NCBI RefSeq assembly: GCF_947495675.1
Contig: NZ_CANLZX010000009.1
Span: 83,757-147,756 of the forward strand
Length of the DNA: 64,000 bases
Source: an uncultured Algibacter sp.
GTDB taxonomy: Bacteria > Bacteroidota > Bacteroidia > Flavobacteriales > Flavobacteriaceae
Direction of reading: 5' to 3'
Shown in pieces: positions 54,787 to 64,000 of this stretch. How positions within the stretch are numbered: the stretch's first letter is position 1; each line of letters begins with the position of its first letter. The notes under the pieces were generated by a model, which was given only the letters and a program-made list of their open reading frames with translations, ran no database searches and was not told the origin of the DNA. Both the position numbers and the translations under genes were made by a program.

Positions 54787-55275
54787 ATGAAAAATTTAAT
54801 ATTAGTAGTAACAATAGTGCTTTTCGGTTTAATAGGTAACACACAAGATTCAGTTTCAATGTCAGACTTTAATTTATTGAATAATACGAAATGGAAAGGC
54901 ACATTAACCTATAAAGACTACCAATCAGGAAAACCAACAACTATAGAAACCAAGTTACAAATAACTATTGATGGCAATGCCATTAAATCAGACATGCAAT
55001 ATGTATATGAGCCTAATAAAAACATTAAGTCTGTTGTTAAAATTAAAAAAAATGGTACCTATTATGGTAATGAAGCAATAATATCAAATACCCTAGACAA
55101 CAATACAAGAACCCTTATTACATCGTATCAGGGAAAAGATAATGGTAAAAAAGCAACTATGTTTATAACACATCAGTTTAATAAAAACAATTACACCATC
55201 AGTAAAAAAGTAGTTTTTAAAAAAAGTGGAGACAGCTTAACCAGAAACACTTATAAATTCACAAAAATAAAATAG
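54787..55275 (+). CDS. Secreted protein of unknown function
   Basis: The 162-residue protein has a signal peptide (ends near GNTQ) and a beta-rich body (WKGTLTYKDYQSG, LQITIDGNAIKSD, YYGNEAIISNT). It resembles lipocalin-like or DUF-type extracytoplasmic proteins but I cannot name the family. It is 5 bp after the DoxX-like gene, so the two are cotranscribed, and is ended by a terminator (55312-55339). Confidence 0.75.
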   Translation: MKNLILVVTIVLFGLIGNTQDSVSMSDFNLLNNTKWKGTLTYKDYQSGKPTTIETKLQITIDGNAIKSDMQYVYEPNKNIKSVVKIKKNGTYYGNEAIISNTLDNNTRTLITSYQGKDNGKKATMFITHQFNKNNYTISKKVVFKKSGDSLTRNTYKFTKIK

Positions 55276-55311
55276 ATAAACACAAAGCATTAATAGTTTT
55301 TTAAACACATT

Positions 55312-55339
55312 AAAAACCATTACACTTGTGATGGTTTTT
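55312..55339 (+). terminator. Rho-independent terminator after the 54787 gene
   Basis: A 9-bp stem (aaaaaccat / atggttttt), with inner cac/gtg, and a T-run. It lies across the first in-frame ATG (55328) of the next gene, which argues that gene starts later, at 55370. Confidence 0.78.
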
Positions 55340-55369
55340 TTATATTTAACCATAAATCAAAATAAGGTC

Positions 55370-55840
55370 ATGAAAGCTGTTTCTGTAGTAACTATAAAAA
55401 AAGAATTAAAACACCTGTCTTCTAACGAATTAGCAGAATTATGCCTTCGCTTGTCTAAATTTAAAAAAGAAAACAAAGAATTATTAACCTATTTATTATT
55501 CGAATCTCATGATGAAGCTGGTTATATTGAAAGTGTAAAAGGTTATATGGATGATGAGTTTGAATTAATTAACACCAAAAGCTACTTCTATATTAGGAAA
55601 AGTGTTAGAAAAATACTCCGAAACGTTAAAAAATTTATTCGCTACTCACAAAAAAAAGAAACCGAAGTAGAACTCCTACTCTACTTTTGTAAGAAATTAA
55701 AAGATTTTAAACCAAGTATAAATCGGAGTACACAACTTCAAAACATGTATAATAGACAGATTTTATTAGCAAAAAAAACGATTGATAAATTACATGAGGA
55801 TTTGCAATATGATTTTAATTTGATGTTGGAAGATTTATAA
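55370..55840 (+). CDS. Small helical protein of unknown function
   Basis: The ATG at 55370 gives 156 residues (a longer start at 55328 lies in a terminator). The protein is strongly basic and helical: KKELKHLSSNELAELCLRLS, VRKILRNVKKFIRYSQKKE and ILLAKKTIDKLHEDLQYDF. It has no signal peptide, so it is cytosolic. It may bind nucleic acid; no domain recognised. Confidence 0.7.
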   Translation: MKAVSVVTIKKELKHLSSNELAELCLRLSKFKKENKELLTYLLFESHDEAGYIESVKGYMDDEFELINTKSYFYIRKSVRKILRNVKKFIRYSQKKETEVELLLYFCKKLKDFKPSINRSTQLQNMYNRQILLAKKTIDKLHEDLQYDFNLMLEDL

Positions 55841-55893
55841 TTAAACTATTTATTACAAATAAATTAAAAACCGCTGTTTTTATAATAGCTTTA

Positions 55894-55924
55894 TTTGAAT
55901 GCTAAGCGCAATATTTTATCTTTG
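55894..55924 (+). promoter_or_regulatory. pheT promoter
   Basis: TTTG (55894-55897) and TATCTTTG (55917-55924) are separated by 19 bp, the Bacteroidetes consensus. The pheT ATG is at 55949. Confidence 0.75.
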
Positions 55925-55948
55925 CAAGTTCAAATAGGATATTGATTT

Positions 55949-58375
55949 ATGAAGATTTCATATAATTGGTTAAAACAGTTTTTAAAAACAGACTGGACAC
56001 CAGAGCAAACCAGCGAATTACTTACAGATTTAGGCCTTGAAGTTGAAGGTTTAGAAGCTTATCAATCGGTTAAAGGAGGATTAGAAGGCGTTGTAATTGG
56101 CGAAGTTTTAACTTGTATTAAACACCCCAACGCAGATAAACTTAAAGTGACAACTGTTAATATTGGTGGTGAATCACCATTACAAATAGTATGTGGCGCA
56201 CCTAATGTAGCTGCCGGTCAAAAAGTACCTGTGGCAACAATAGGAACAACACTATATACTGAAGAAGGCGAATCTTGGACTATAAAAAAAGGCAAGATAA
56301 GAGGCGAAGAAAGTCATGGAATGATTTGCGCCGAAGATGAATTAGGTTTAGGAAAATCTCATGAAGGTATTTTAGTTTTAGATAATGATATTGAGGTTGG
56401 AACACTTGCTGCTGATATTTTTAAAATTGAAAATGATAAAGTATTTGAAATTGGTTTAACACCAAACCGTGCAGATGCTATGAGTCATTTAGGTACAGCA
56501 CGGGATTTAAAAGCAGGATTATTACAAAAAGATATTAATTTAGAATTAATTACGCCTTCTGTAAGTTCTTTTAATGTTGAGAATCGCACACTAAAAGTAG
56601 ATGTTGAAGTAATCAACAAAGATTTGGCACCACGCTACTGTGGCGTTACTATTTCTGGATTAAAAGTTGCAGAATCACCTAACTGGTTACAACACCGTTT
56701 AAAAGCTATAGGATTAACTCCAATTAACAATATTGTAGATGCCACCAATTATGTTTTACATGATTTGGGGCAACCATTACACGCTTTTGATGCAGTAAAA
56801 ATTACTGGAAATAAAATTGAAGTTAAAACCTTAGAAACAGGAACAAAATTTATCACTTTAGATGGTGTAGAGCGCGAATTACATGAAGATGATTTAATGA
56901 TTTGTGATGCCGAAAAACCAATGTGCATAGCTGGTGTATTTGGAGGTATTGATTCGGGAGTTACAGATAGTACCACAAGTATTTTCTTAGAGAGTGCTTA
57001 TTTTAATCCTGTAAGTGTTAGAAAATCTGCTAAGCGTCATGGATTAAATACAGATGCATCCTTTCGGTTTGAACGTGGTATAGACCCAAATATATGTGAA
57101 TATGCATTAAAACGAGCTGCCTTGCTTATTCAAGACCTTGCTGGTGGTGAAATAACGAGTGATATTACAGATATATATCCAAATAAAATTAAGGATTTTG
57201 AAGTTCGACTAAGTTTTGAAAATACTAAAAAGTTAATTGGTGAAGAAATTCCTAAAGAAACAATAAAACGTATTTTAACTTCTTTAGATATAAAAGTTAA
57301 TAATGTAACCGAAACAGGTTTAGGTCTAACAGTACCTGCCTTTAGAAATGATGTAATTAGAGAAGCTGATGTTATTGAAGAAATCCTGAGAGTTTATGGT
57401 TATAATAATATAAAAACTACAGAAAAGTTAAATGCTTCAATTTCTACGACAACACGATTTGAAGATTACAAAATTCAGAATATTATTGGAAATCAATTAG
57501 CGTCTCAAGGTTTTTTCGAAATCCTTTCAAACTCGTTAACTACTCCAAATTATACTGCATTAAGTGAGCAACTTAAACAAGAACACAATATTACTATACT
57601 TAATCCTTTAAGTAATGACTTGTCGGTTTTAAGACAATCTTTATTGTTTTCTGGATTAGAAACAGTATCCTTTAATATAAACAGAAAACGTGCAGATTTA
57701 AAGTTATTTGAATTTGGTAAAACATATCATGGTTATGATGATAATCGTGAAGAATTTAAGCATTTATCTATTTTTATAACGGGTAATCAAACTTCGGAAA
57801 ACTGGCTAGAAAAGAGTAAGAAAAGTGATTTCTTTTTAATGAAAGGATTAATTATTTCTTTACTTGAACGTTTAGGAATTTCAAGATTTAATGAATTGCC
57901 AATTAAAAGCGATTTATTTTCTGAAGGATTAAGCCTTAGTCTTGGCAAAAACAAGCTAGTTGATTTTGGTCTTGTAAAAAAACCAATATTAAAACATTTT
58001 GATATAAACCAAGAAGTAATTTATGCCGATTTTAAATGGGATAGTATTTTAGATTTAATTAAGCATAATAAAATTAAATTTAAAGCGATTCCAAAATACC
58101 CTGAGGTACGACGTGATTTCGCATTACTATTAGATGACAATGTTACTTTTGAATCTATATATAAAATAGCTAAACAAACCGAAAAGCAATTGCTAAGAGC
58201 TGTTAATTTATTTGATGTATATCAAGGCAAAAACTTACCAAAAGGAAAAAAGAGTTATGCGGTTAGTTTTACTCTACAAGATGAAAACAAAACGCTTACC
58301 GATAAGCAAATTGATAAAATCATGAATAAACTTCAAAGCAATTTTGAAAAACAGCTAGGTGCAGAATTGAGATAA
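55949..58375 (+). CDS. pheT: Phenylalanine--tRNA ligase beta subunit
   Basis: The 808-residue protein has all PheT domains: N-terminal core with an OB/tRNA-binding module (about 40-150, GEVLTCIKHPNADKLKVTTV), the B3/B4 editing region (RYCGVTISGLKVAE), B5 (VRLSFENTKKLIGEEI), catalytic-like core (VIEEILRVYGYNNI, FNINRKRADLKLFEFGK) and the C-terminal FDX-ACB domain (YPEVRRDFALLLDDNVTF). It pairs with PheS, encoded elsewhere, and edits Tyr-tRNA(Phe). A strong promoter precedes it and a perfect terminator follows it. Confidence 0.97.
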   Translation: MKISYNWLKQFLKTDWTPEQTSELLTDLGLEVEGLEAYQSVKGGLEGVVIGEVLTCIKHPNADKLKVTTVNIGGESPLQIVCGAPNVAAGQKVPVATIGTTLYTEEGESWTIKKGKIRGEESHGMICAEDELGLGKSHEGILVLDNDIEVGTLAADIFKIENDKVFEIGLTPNRADAMSHLGTARDLKAGLLQKDINLELITPSVSSFNVENRTLKVDVEVINKDLAPRYCGVTISGLKVAESPNWLQHRLKAIGLTPINNIVDATNYVLHDLGQPLHAFDAVKITGNKIEVKTLETGTKFITLDGVERELHEDDLMICDAEKPMCIAGVFGGIDSGVTDSTTSIFLESAYFNPVSVRKSAKRHGLNTDASFRFERGIDPNICEYALKRAALLIQDLAGGEITSDITDIYPNKIKDFEVRLSFENTKKLIGEEIPKETIKRILTSLDIKVNNVTETGLGLTVPAFRNDVIREADVIEEILRVYGYNNIKTTEKLNASISTTTRFEDYKIQNIIGNQLASQGFFEILSNSLTTPNYTALSEQLKQEHNITILNPLSNDLSVLRQSLLFSGLETVSFNINRKRADLKLFEFGKTYHGYDDNREEFKHLSIFITGNQTSENWLEKSKKSDFFLMKGLIISLLERLGISRFNELPIKSDLFSEGLSLSLGKNKLVDFGLVKKPILKHFDINQEVIYADFKWDSILDLIKHNKIKFKAIPKYPEVRRDFALLLDDNVTFESIYKIAKQTEKQLLRAVNLFDVYQGKNLPKGKKSYAVSFTLQDENKTLTDKQIDKIMNKLQSNFEKQLGAELR

Positions 58376-58394
58376 TTATCATATACATAAAAAT

Positions 58395-58421
58395 AAAAAG
58401 CCGACTAATAGTCGGCTTTTT
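58395..58421 (+). terminator. Rho-independent terminator of pheT
   Basis: An 11-bp perfect stem (aaaaagccgac / gtcggcttttt) with a 5-nt taata loop and a long T-run lies 20 bp after the stop. It is the cleanest terminator in the window. Confidence 0.92.
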
Positions 58422-58470
58422 TTATATAAAGAAATTTCGTATATTAATGATATCTTTAAATCATATCGTT

Positions 58471-58707
58471 ATGCCAGATTCTAATTATACTAAAATTTAT
58501 ACCGGAAACTCAATTAGTGCCCAACGAATAGCATTTGAACTAGAAAAGTTAGATATTATACCAGTACTTAGAGACCAAACAGACTCAGGTTTACTCCCTA
58601 TGTTTGGAGCATCCAATTCAATATTAAAACTAGTTTATGTTCATAAGGATGAATATGATAAAGCTATAAAAATAGTTGAAGACTTAAGATCAGAATTACA
58701 AGAGTAA
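58471..58707 (+). CDS. DUF2007-type small protein, copy 1
   Basis: I prefer the ATG at 58471 (78 aa), because its start MPDSNYTKIYTGN aligns with the paralogue MSNYIKVFSGN; an earlier ATG at 58447 adds eight residues. The protein has the DUF2007 pattern: YTGNSISAQRIAFELEKLDI, VLRDQTDSG and YVHKDEYDKAIKIVEDL. Family proteins are ~70-80 residues and of unknown function (a putative signal-transduction domain). It is followed by copy 2. Confidence 0.82.
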   Translation: MPDSNYTKIYTGNSISAQRIAFELEKLDIIPVLRDQTDSGLLPMFGASNSILKLVYVHKDEYDKAIKIVEDLRSELQE

Positions 58708-58819
58708 ATTTATAACACAGATATAATAACTAATATTAAAGCAATAATGAGTTAATTCCTTTTTTCAAATTGCATAAAAATTTTGTATCTTTAGTAAACA
58801 ACTCTAAACTTTATAAGTC

Positions 58820-59053
58820 ATGTCAAACTACATTAAAGTATTTTCCGGAAATTTTATTGAAGTTCAACGCATATTTAATGAGCTTCAAAATTTAAACATT
58901 TGTGCCATAATTAAAGATGAATCTGAATCTGGACGATTAGCTGGTTTTGGTTCTTCTATTCAAGGTTTACAAGAAATTCATGTTCATAAAGATGAACTTG
59001 AAAGCGCAAAACCTATTATTAAAAATTTAACCTCAGAATTAGAGATTGATTAA
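58820..59053 (+). CDS. DUF2007-type small protein, copy 2
   Basis: The 77-residue protein is a paralogue of copy 1: NYIKVFSGNFIEVQRIFNEL, IIKDESESGRLAGFG and HVHKDELESAKPII. The KDESESGRLAGFG core is closer to the common family form than copy 1. It has its own TATCTTTA box (58786-58793), so it may be regulated separately. Confidence 0.83.
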   Translation: MSNYIKVFSGNFIEVQRIFNELQNLNICAIIKDESESGRLAGFGSSIQGLQEIHVHKDELESAKPIIKNLTSELEID

Positions 59054-59176
59054 GACTTTGCATAAAATGAACTTTAAAATTACAGATTAATCTAATTCTG
59101 TTTTTGAAATAAATTAAGCAATAATTTTAAAGTTTATATATAATAACTCTTGATTATATATTTTTGTTTTATTTGC

Positions 59177-59201
59177 TTTAAGCTTTTATATAAAGCTTAA
59201 A
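59177..59201. terminator. AT-rich hairpin downstream of the 59220 gene
   Basis: A 10-bp inverted repeat (tttaagcttt / aaagcttaaa) with a tatat loop lies 19 bp beyond the stop of the minus-strand lipoprotein gene. The U-run is poor, so it is at best a weak terminator. Confidence 0.45.
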
Positions 59202-59219
59202 AAACAAAATAATATTGTA

Positions 59220-61796
59220 TTATTTTTTAGTAAATGTCATAGATCCTTCTGTATAAGCTCCCCAAATACCACCAGGCATATCCATAGTATAATTACCTTC
59301 TATCCTATCGCCACTTTCATTTATAACACCAGTATAGTTATAAGTTCTACCACTAAAATAGCTTCCAGAACTCATAGTTATCATTTCTATTATTAATGTT
59401 GTACCATCAAATTCAAATTTATTCTTTAAAACAGTTTCAGTTCCTGTATAAAAACCAAAAATTACTAAGCCACATTGAAATCCAGTACTACATGATAAAG
59501 TGGTATCGCCAATAAATTCAACATCTCTTTCATTTAAAACACTATGCATTTCACAATTTGGTGTAACCGTATCAAATCGTGCTGGTTCGCACTTTGTTAC
59601 ATTTGTTTCACCATACCAAATGCCATCAATAGAATTTATTTCACTAATTCCATTTCCTTTAACACTAACCTTATTATTTACTTGATCAAAATCATTATTT
59701 AAAGTAATGTCTCCGTTAAATGGACCTGTTTCATCTGGTTTAAAAGAAATTGTTAATACTTGCTCTAATTTAGTTACGTCAAGTTCAAAATTATTAGGAC
59801 TAATAGTATAGCCATTTGGTAAATTTATTGAATTAACAGATATTAAAACTTCTGAAGGATTATAAACTGTTATTTCTTTAGTAACAACATCATCTTTAAT
59901 AACATCTTCAAAATCTATGTTTTTAGTACTAAATTCTAGCCCTTTTATTCCAGAAGCAAAAAGTTTAATTTTATTGTTTTCAAGTTCTAAAGAACTATTA
60001 ACAATAATATCTGAATTATAATTTTGAACCATTTCTGGTTTAAAAGTAACTTCAATAATTATAGTTTCTTTAGGTTTAATTATTCCATCATTCCAACTAA
60101 CAGTAAATCCGTTGGGTATTTCTAAGCTAACATCTATATCTTCATCAGTATCATTTCGCATAGTAAGCATTTGTGTAACTTCATTTTTTAATGCTACAAC
60201 TTCAAAATCTAAGGCATCATCTAAATACAGAGCATCAACAGCTTCTGCGATTATTTCAATTTCATTATTTTCTTGATCTGCATCATTTTTAACAATTAAC
60301 TTTCCTGAATAAACACCTTCAACCTCTGGTTTAAAAAATATTTCTACAACTTCGTTATCATTTGGGTTTATATAATTTCTTGGACCCCAATTTGTTTCGA
60401 AAACCGAATCATCAGGAAATTCAAACCCAATAATTTCAATAACTTTACCGTCTTCTATGTTATTAGAAATTGTAAGCCTTAAACTTTTATTTGCTTTTGT
60501 TGATATTTTCCCAAAGTTTAATTTTCCTTCTAAAGCTGTTAATATCATTCCATTACAAAATGAAATATCCTCCTTATTTTTAACGAAACAAAAATTAACT
60601 TCATTATCATATTTAACTAATGCATAAACTTGTTTACTAGTTTTCCAACCATTTTCAATTATCCCTATTTTTTCAAAAATCTTAGATATTAACCTAAACT
60701 TACTTCCAAAATCAAACTTTTTATAACCACTTCCTGGAGTAGCACATGCAGCAATTTGTTCATTAAATCCAGTAATATTACCAAAAACAAAACTACCAAT
60801 AGGTTTAAATAAATCTAGTGGGTTTTTTGTTTTTTTAAACTTTTTAAAAGCTACAAATCCCACAGAACTTTCTCCTACACCAAACAAAAAATTTCCAATG
60901 GCACCAATACACTTCAGTTTTTTTACAGACTCTTTATAACCACTTGAAATAATTCCTATTAAATCTAAAACTAAATTATGCCCATTTGTACGTCGCCCAA
61001 TATAATCTTCTTGAGACCCATCAAAGGCCAAACCATTTTTGGCTCTTAACTCCCATTTACCATCACTTGGTAAATTAAAACTAACTGTATTTTTATCTGA
61101 ATTATAAGCTTCTACCGTTTTATCACCAAAATAATCTCCAGCAGAATACAAGCCTACACCATATACAGCACTACTCTCTTTATTTGTAACTTTAGCAATA
61201 TTTCCATCAACATCAAATAATAGCGGATCTTTAATCTGAGATATTTTACTATTAATACTTTCATGAACTTTAACTAATTCAGAAATAATAATTTCAGAAC
61301 CTAAGGGATTTACATCTCCAGAAGCAATCATTGTTTCAACAGAAGATAAATATGTTGCAAAAGCAGGAAACTTTTTTATATCAGTAATTGCCGCAGCCTT
61401 ATCACTAACACTTAAGTCAATTGTCCATGGGTGTAACATTACCAAAGCGATTGCTGTAGTTTCTGCATTTAAAATAATATTATTAGATATACCAGGATTT
61501 ATATACCCTAACAATACAATATTATCTGAAGAGTTAGTTGCTAAAACAAGCTCCATACCATAACCCTCAAAAGTTTCAACATATGTGCCATCATCAGAAA
61601 TTTTAGCCTTATCAGTTATTAGAGTTGAAACTTCTAAATCTTCAACATCATATGGGGTTCCCTCAGGAAGTACAATTCTAGCATTAACAACTTGAAGTCC
61701 TTCTGAGGATGGCTCGGGTACTTTATCATAACTTTCTATTGAATCATTACAAGATAAAACGATAAATAAAAAAAATAATGATACAAAATTTTTCAT
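59220..61796 (-). CDS. Large lipoprotein with HYDIN/choice-of-anchor-D-type Ig repeats
   Basis: The 858-residue protein has lipobox VLSC (Cys16) and an N-terminal region (about 20-420) with no domain I recognise, containing a hydrophobic IGAIGNFLFGVGESSVGFVA stretch. From about 425 to 735 at least three ~95-residue repeats follow, each with an IxF-x-x-V/I strand, a VxxxxNxxxx(N/D) turn and VxFKPExxGxYxGxIxVxN (for instance EIFFKPEVEGVYSGKLIVKN, VTFKPEMVQNYNSDIIVN, ISFKPDETGPFNGDITLNN). This is the pattern of ASH/HYDIN Ig-like repeats. The final ~120 residues form a separate beta domain with four cysteines. Probably surface-exposed and binding; function unknown. Confidence 0.82.
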   Translation of the reverse strand: MKNFVSLFFLFIVLSCNDSIESYDKVPEPSSEGLQVVNARIVLPEGTPYDVEDLEVSTLITDKAKISDDGTYVETFEGYGMELVLATNSSDNIVLLGYINPGISNNIILNAETTAIALVMLHPWTIDLSVSDKAAAITDIKKFPAFATYLSSVETMIASGDVNPLGSEIIISELVKVHESINSKISQIKDPLLFDVDGNIAKVTNKESSAVYGVGLYSAGDYFGDKTVEAYNSDKNTVSFNLPSDGKWELRAKNGLAFDGSQEDYIGRRTNGHNLVLDLIGIISSGYKESVKKLKCIGAIGNFLFGVGESSVGFVAFKKFKKTKNPLDLFKPIGSFVFGNITGFNEQIAACATPGSGYKKFDFGSKFRLISKIFEKIGIIENGWKTSKQVYALVKYDNEVNFCFVKNKEDISFCNGMILTALEGKLNFGKISTKANKSLRLTISNNIEDGKVIEIIGFEFPDDSVFETNWGPRNYINPNDNEVVEIFFKPEVEGVYSGKLIVKNDADQENNEIEIIAEAVDALYLDDALDFEVVALKNEVTQMLTMRNDTDEDIDVSLEIPNGFTVSWNDGIIKPKETIIIEVTFKPEMVQNYNSDIIVNSSLELENNKIKLFASGIKGLEFSTKNIDFEDVIKDDVVTKEITVYNPSEVLISVNSINLPNGYTISPNNFELDVTKLEQVLTISFKPDETGPFNGDITLNNDFDQVNNKVSVKGNGISEINSIDGIWYGETNVTKCEPARFDTVTPNCEMHSVLNERDVEFIGDTTLSCSTGFQCGLVIFGFYTGTETVLKNKFEFDGTTLIIEMITMSSGSYFSGRTYNYTGVINESGDRIEGNYTMDMPGGIWGAYTEGSMTFTKK

Positions 61797-61973
61797 TGGT
61801 TGGGTTATTATTGGTTAATAGCAATTAAATATAAACATAAAAATATTGCTGTTACACACTCTATTACAAGTATTTAGACTAACTGTATCTTTTATAGGTT
61901 AATAACACAACTTAAATACTTTATACCTTAGCCAACCTTAAAATGTTGTTCATTTAAATTTAGTGAAATGCAA

Positions 61974-62004
61974 AAAACCCTCAGAAATAACATCTAAGGG
62001 TTTT
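61974..62004 (-). terminator. Rho-independent terminator of the ABC-F gene
   Basis: An 8-bp stem (aaaaccct / agggtttt) with a 15-nt loop lies 24 bp after the minus-strand stop at 62028. On the minus strand it is followed by a T-run (ggttttttg). Confidence 0.7.
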
Positions 62005-62027
62005 ATTATAAGTTAATTACTTTTAAA

Positions 62028-63770
<1,743 letters not shown>

Positions 63771-63797
63771 TTAACAGGACTTTAAAATAACAAGCTA

Positions 63798-63805
63798 TAT
63801 TTTTG
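63798..63805 (+). promoter_or_regulatory. -7 element of the right-edge lipoprotein gene
   Basis: TATTTTTG matches TAnnTTTG, 28 bp before the start. It is followed by a strong Shine-Dalgarno sequence, aggaggg at 63822-63828, 4 bp before the ATG, which is rare in this genome where most genes lack one. Confidence 0.5.
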
Positions 63806-63832
63806 TTGTTATAAACGACTCAGGAGGGATTT

Positions 63833-64000
63833 ATGAAGTTATGCATTACATTTACTTGTATTCTTTTAACATTATTTAGTTGTAAAAAAGATAGCGATGA
63901 AACTGCTATTGATTTTGCATATTTTGGTGGTGAAATTATTAACCCTAATACAAAATATATTGTTTTGTCAAAAAACGAAACGGTTATTGATACGGTAAGG
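63833..64000 (+). CDS. Lipoprotein of unknown function (partial, C-terminus outside window)
   Basis: The open frame from ATG 63833 runs to the window edge (56 codons). It begins with a signal peptide and lipobox LFSC (Cys17), then KKDSDE, an acidic surface-lipoprotein tail, and IDFAYFGGEIINPNTKYIVL. The GGEIINPNTKYIVL segment recalls N-terminal domains of DUF4369-like or related flavobacterial lipoproteins, but there is too little to assign. Confidence 0.7.
   Translation, partial: MKLCITFTCILLTLFSCKKDSDETAIDFAYFGGEIINPNTKYIVLSKNETVIDTVR

Noticed and set aside
55328..55369. Upstream ATG of the small helical protein
   Set aside because: It lies in the terminator hairpin of the previous gene; the ATG at 55370 gives a normal leader.

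Overview
The window looks like chromosomal DNA of a marine member of the Flavobacteriaceae (Bacteroidetes). The reasons are the strongly AT-rich sequence (about one third GC by eye), promoters of the TTTG / TAnnTTTG type (clear ahead of pheT and the keto-acid dehydrogenase gene), near absence of Shine-Dalgarno sequences, many short lipoproteins with acidic residues after the lipobox cysteine, families largely confined to this phylum (DUF6090, DUF5777, SusC-type plug motifs, fused alpha/beta keto-acid dehydrogenase E1), and polysaccharide-degrading genes typical of algal degraders. I see no rRNA, tRNA, CRISPR array, prophage or intact insertion sequence.

Layout. 1-2.8 kb: a DUF819 membrane protein (cut by the window edge), a YciO/TsaC-type protein, a lipoprotein esterase and a Gly/Met-rich secreted protein. 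2.8-7.4 kb: a scar holding the 3' tails of a second uvrD and a second esterase, then a coupled pair (secreted aspartic protease plus a triple CBM48-like protein), then intact uvrD. 7.5-16.9 kb: membrane-anchored FMN glutamate-synthase-like protein, small membrane protein, patatin, M1 aminopeptidase, a PHP-ACT fusion and recG. 17-28.5 kb: a DUF5060-type glycoside hydrolase, miaE, mutS2, a PL7 alginate lyase lipoprotein, a cholesterol-dependent-cytolysin-like lipoprotein divergent from a TPR/HTH membrane regulator, a DCC thioredoxin-like protein and small lipoproteins. 28.6-36 kb: a DUF4139 protein with a nested SusC-like plug, a DUF6090/TPR protein, a rhodanese with an extra TerB-like domain, an SDF symporter and a group II decarboxylase. 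36-43.7 kb: a structured intergenic element, glmM, acyl-carrier-protein phosphodiesterase plus gamma-glutamyltransferase, and a four-gene barrel/YceI/OB-fold/cytochrome c operon. 43.9-55.8 kb: uvrA, LOG protein, a barrel protein with a dead M1-peptidase-like head, fused keto-acid dehydrogenase E1, and a 7TM-AraC/DoxX/secreted-protein cluster. 55.9-64 kb: pheT, two DUF2007 proteins, a large repeat lipoprotein, a YbiT-like ABC-F ATPase and the start of another lipoprotein.

How the parts fit. Housekeeping functions (four DNA-repair genes uvrD, recG, mutS2 and uvrA; pheT; glmM; miaE) are interleaved with surface and secreted functions. The surface genes form small independent modules rather than one polysaccharide utilisation locus: no SusC/SusD pair is present beside the alginate lyase or the DUF5060 enzyme. 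The modules most worth attention are the cytolysin-like lipoprotein with its divergent regulator and a shared 20-bp motif, the DUF4139 chimera, the pseudo-peptidase barrel, and the recombination scar at 2.9-3.1 kb.
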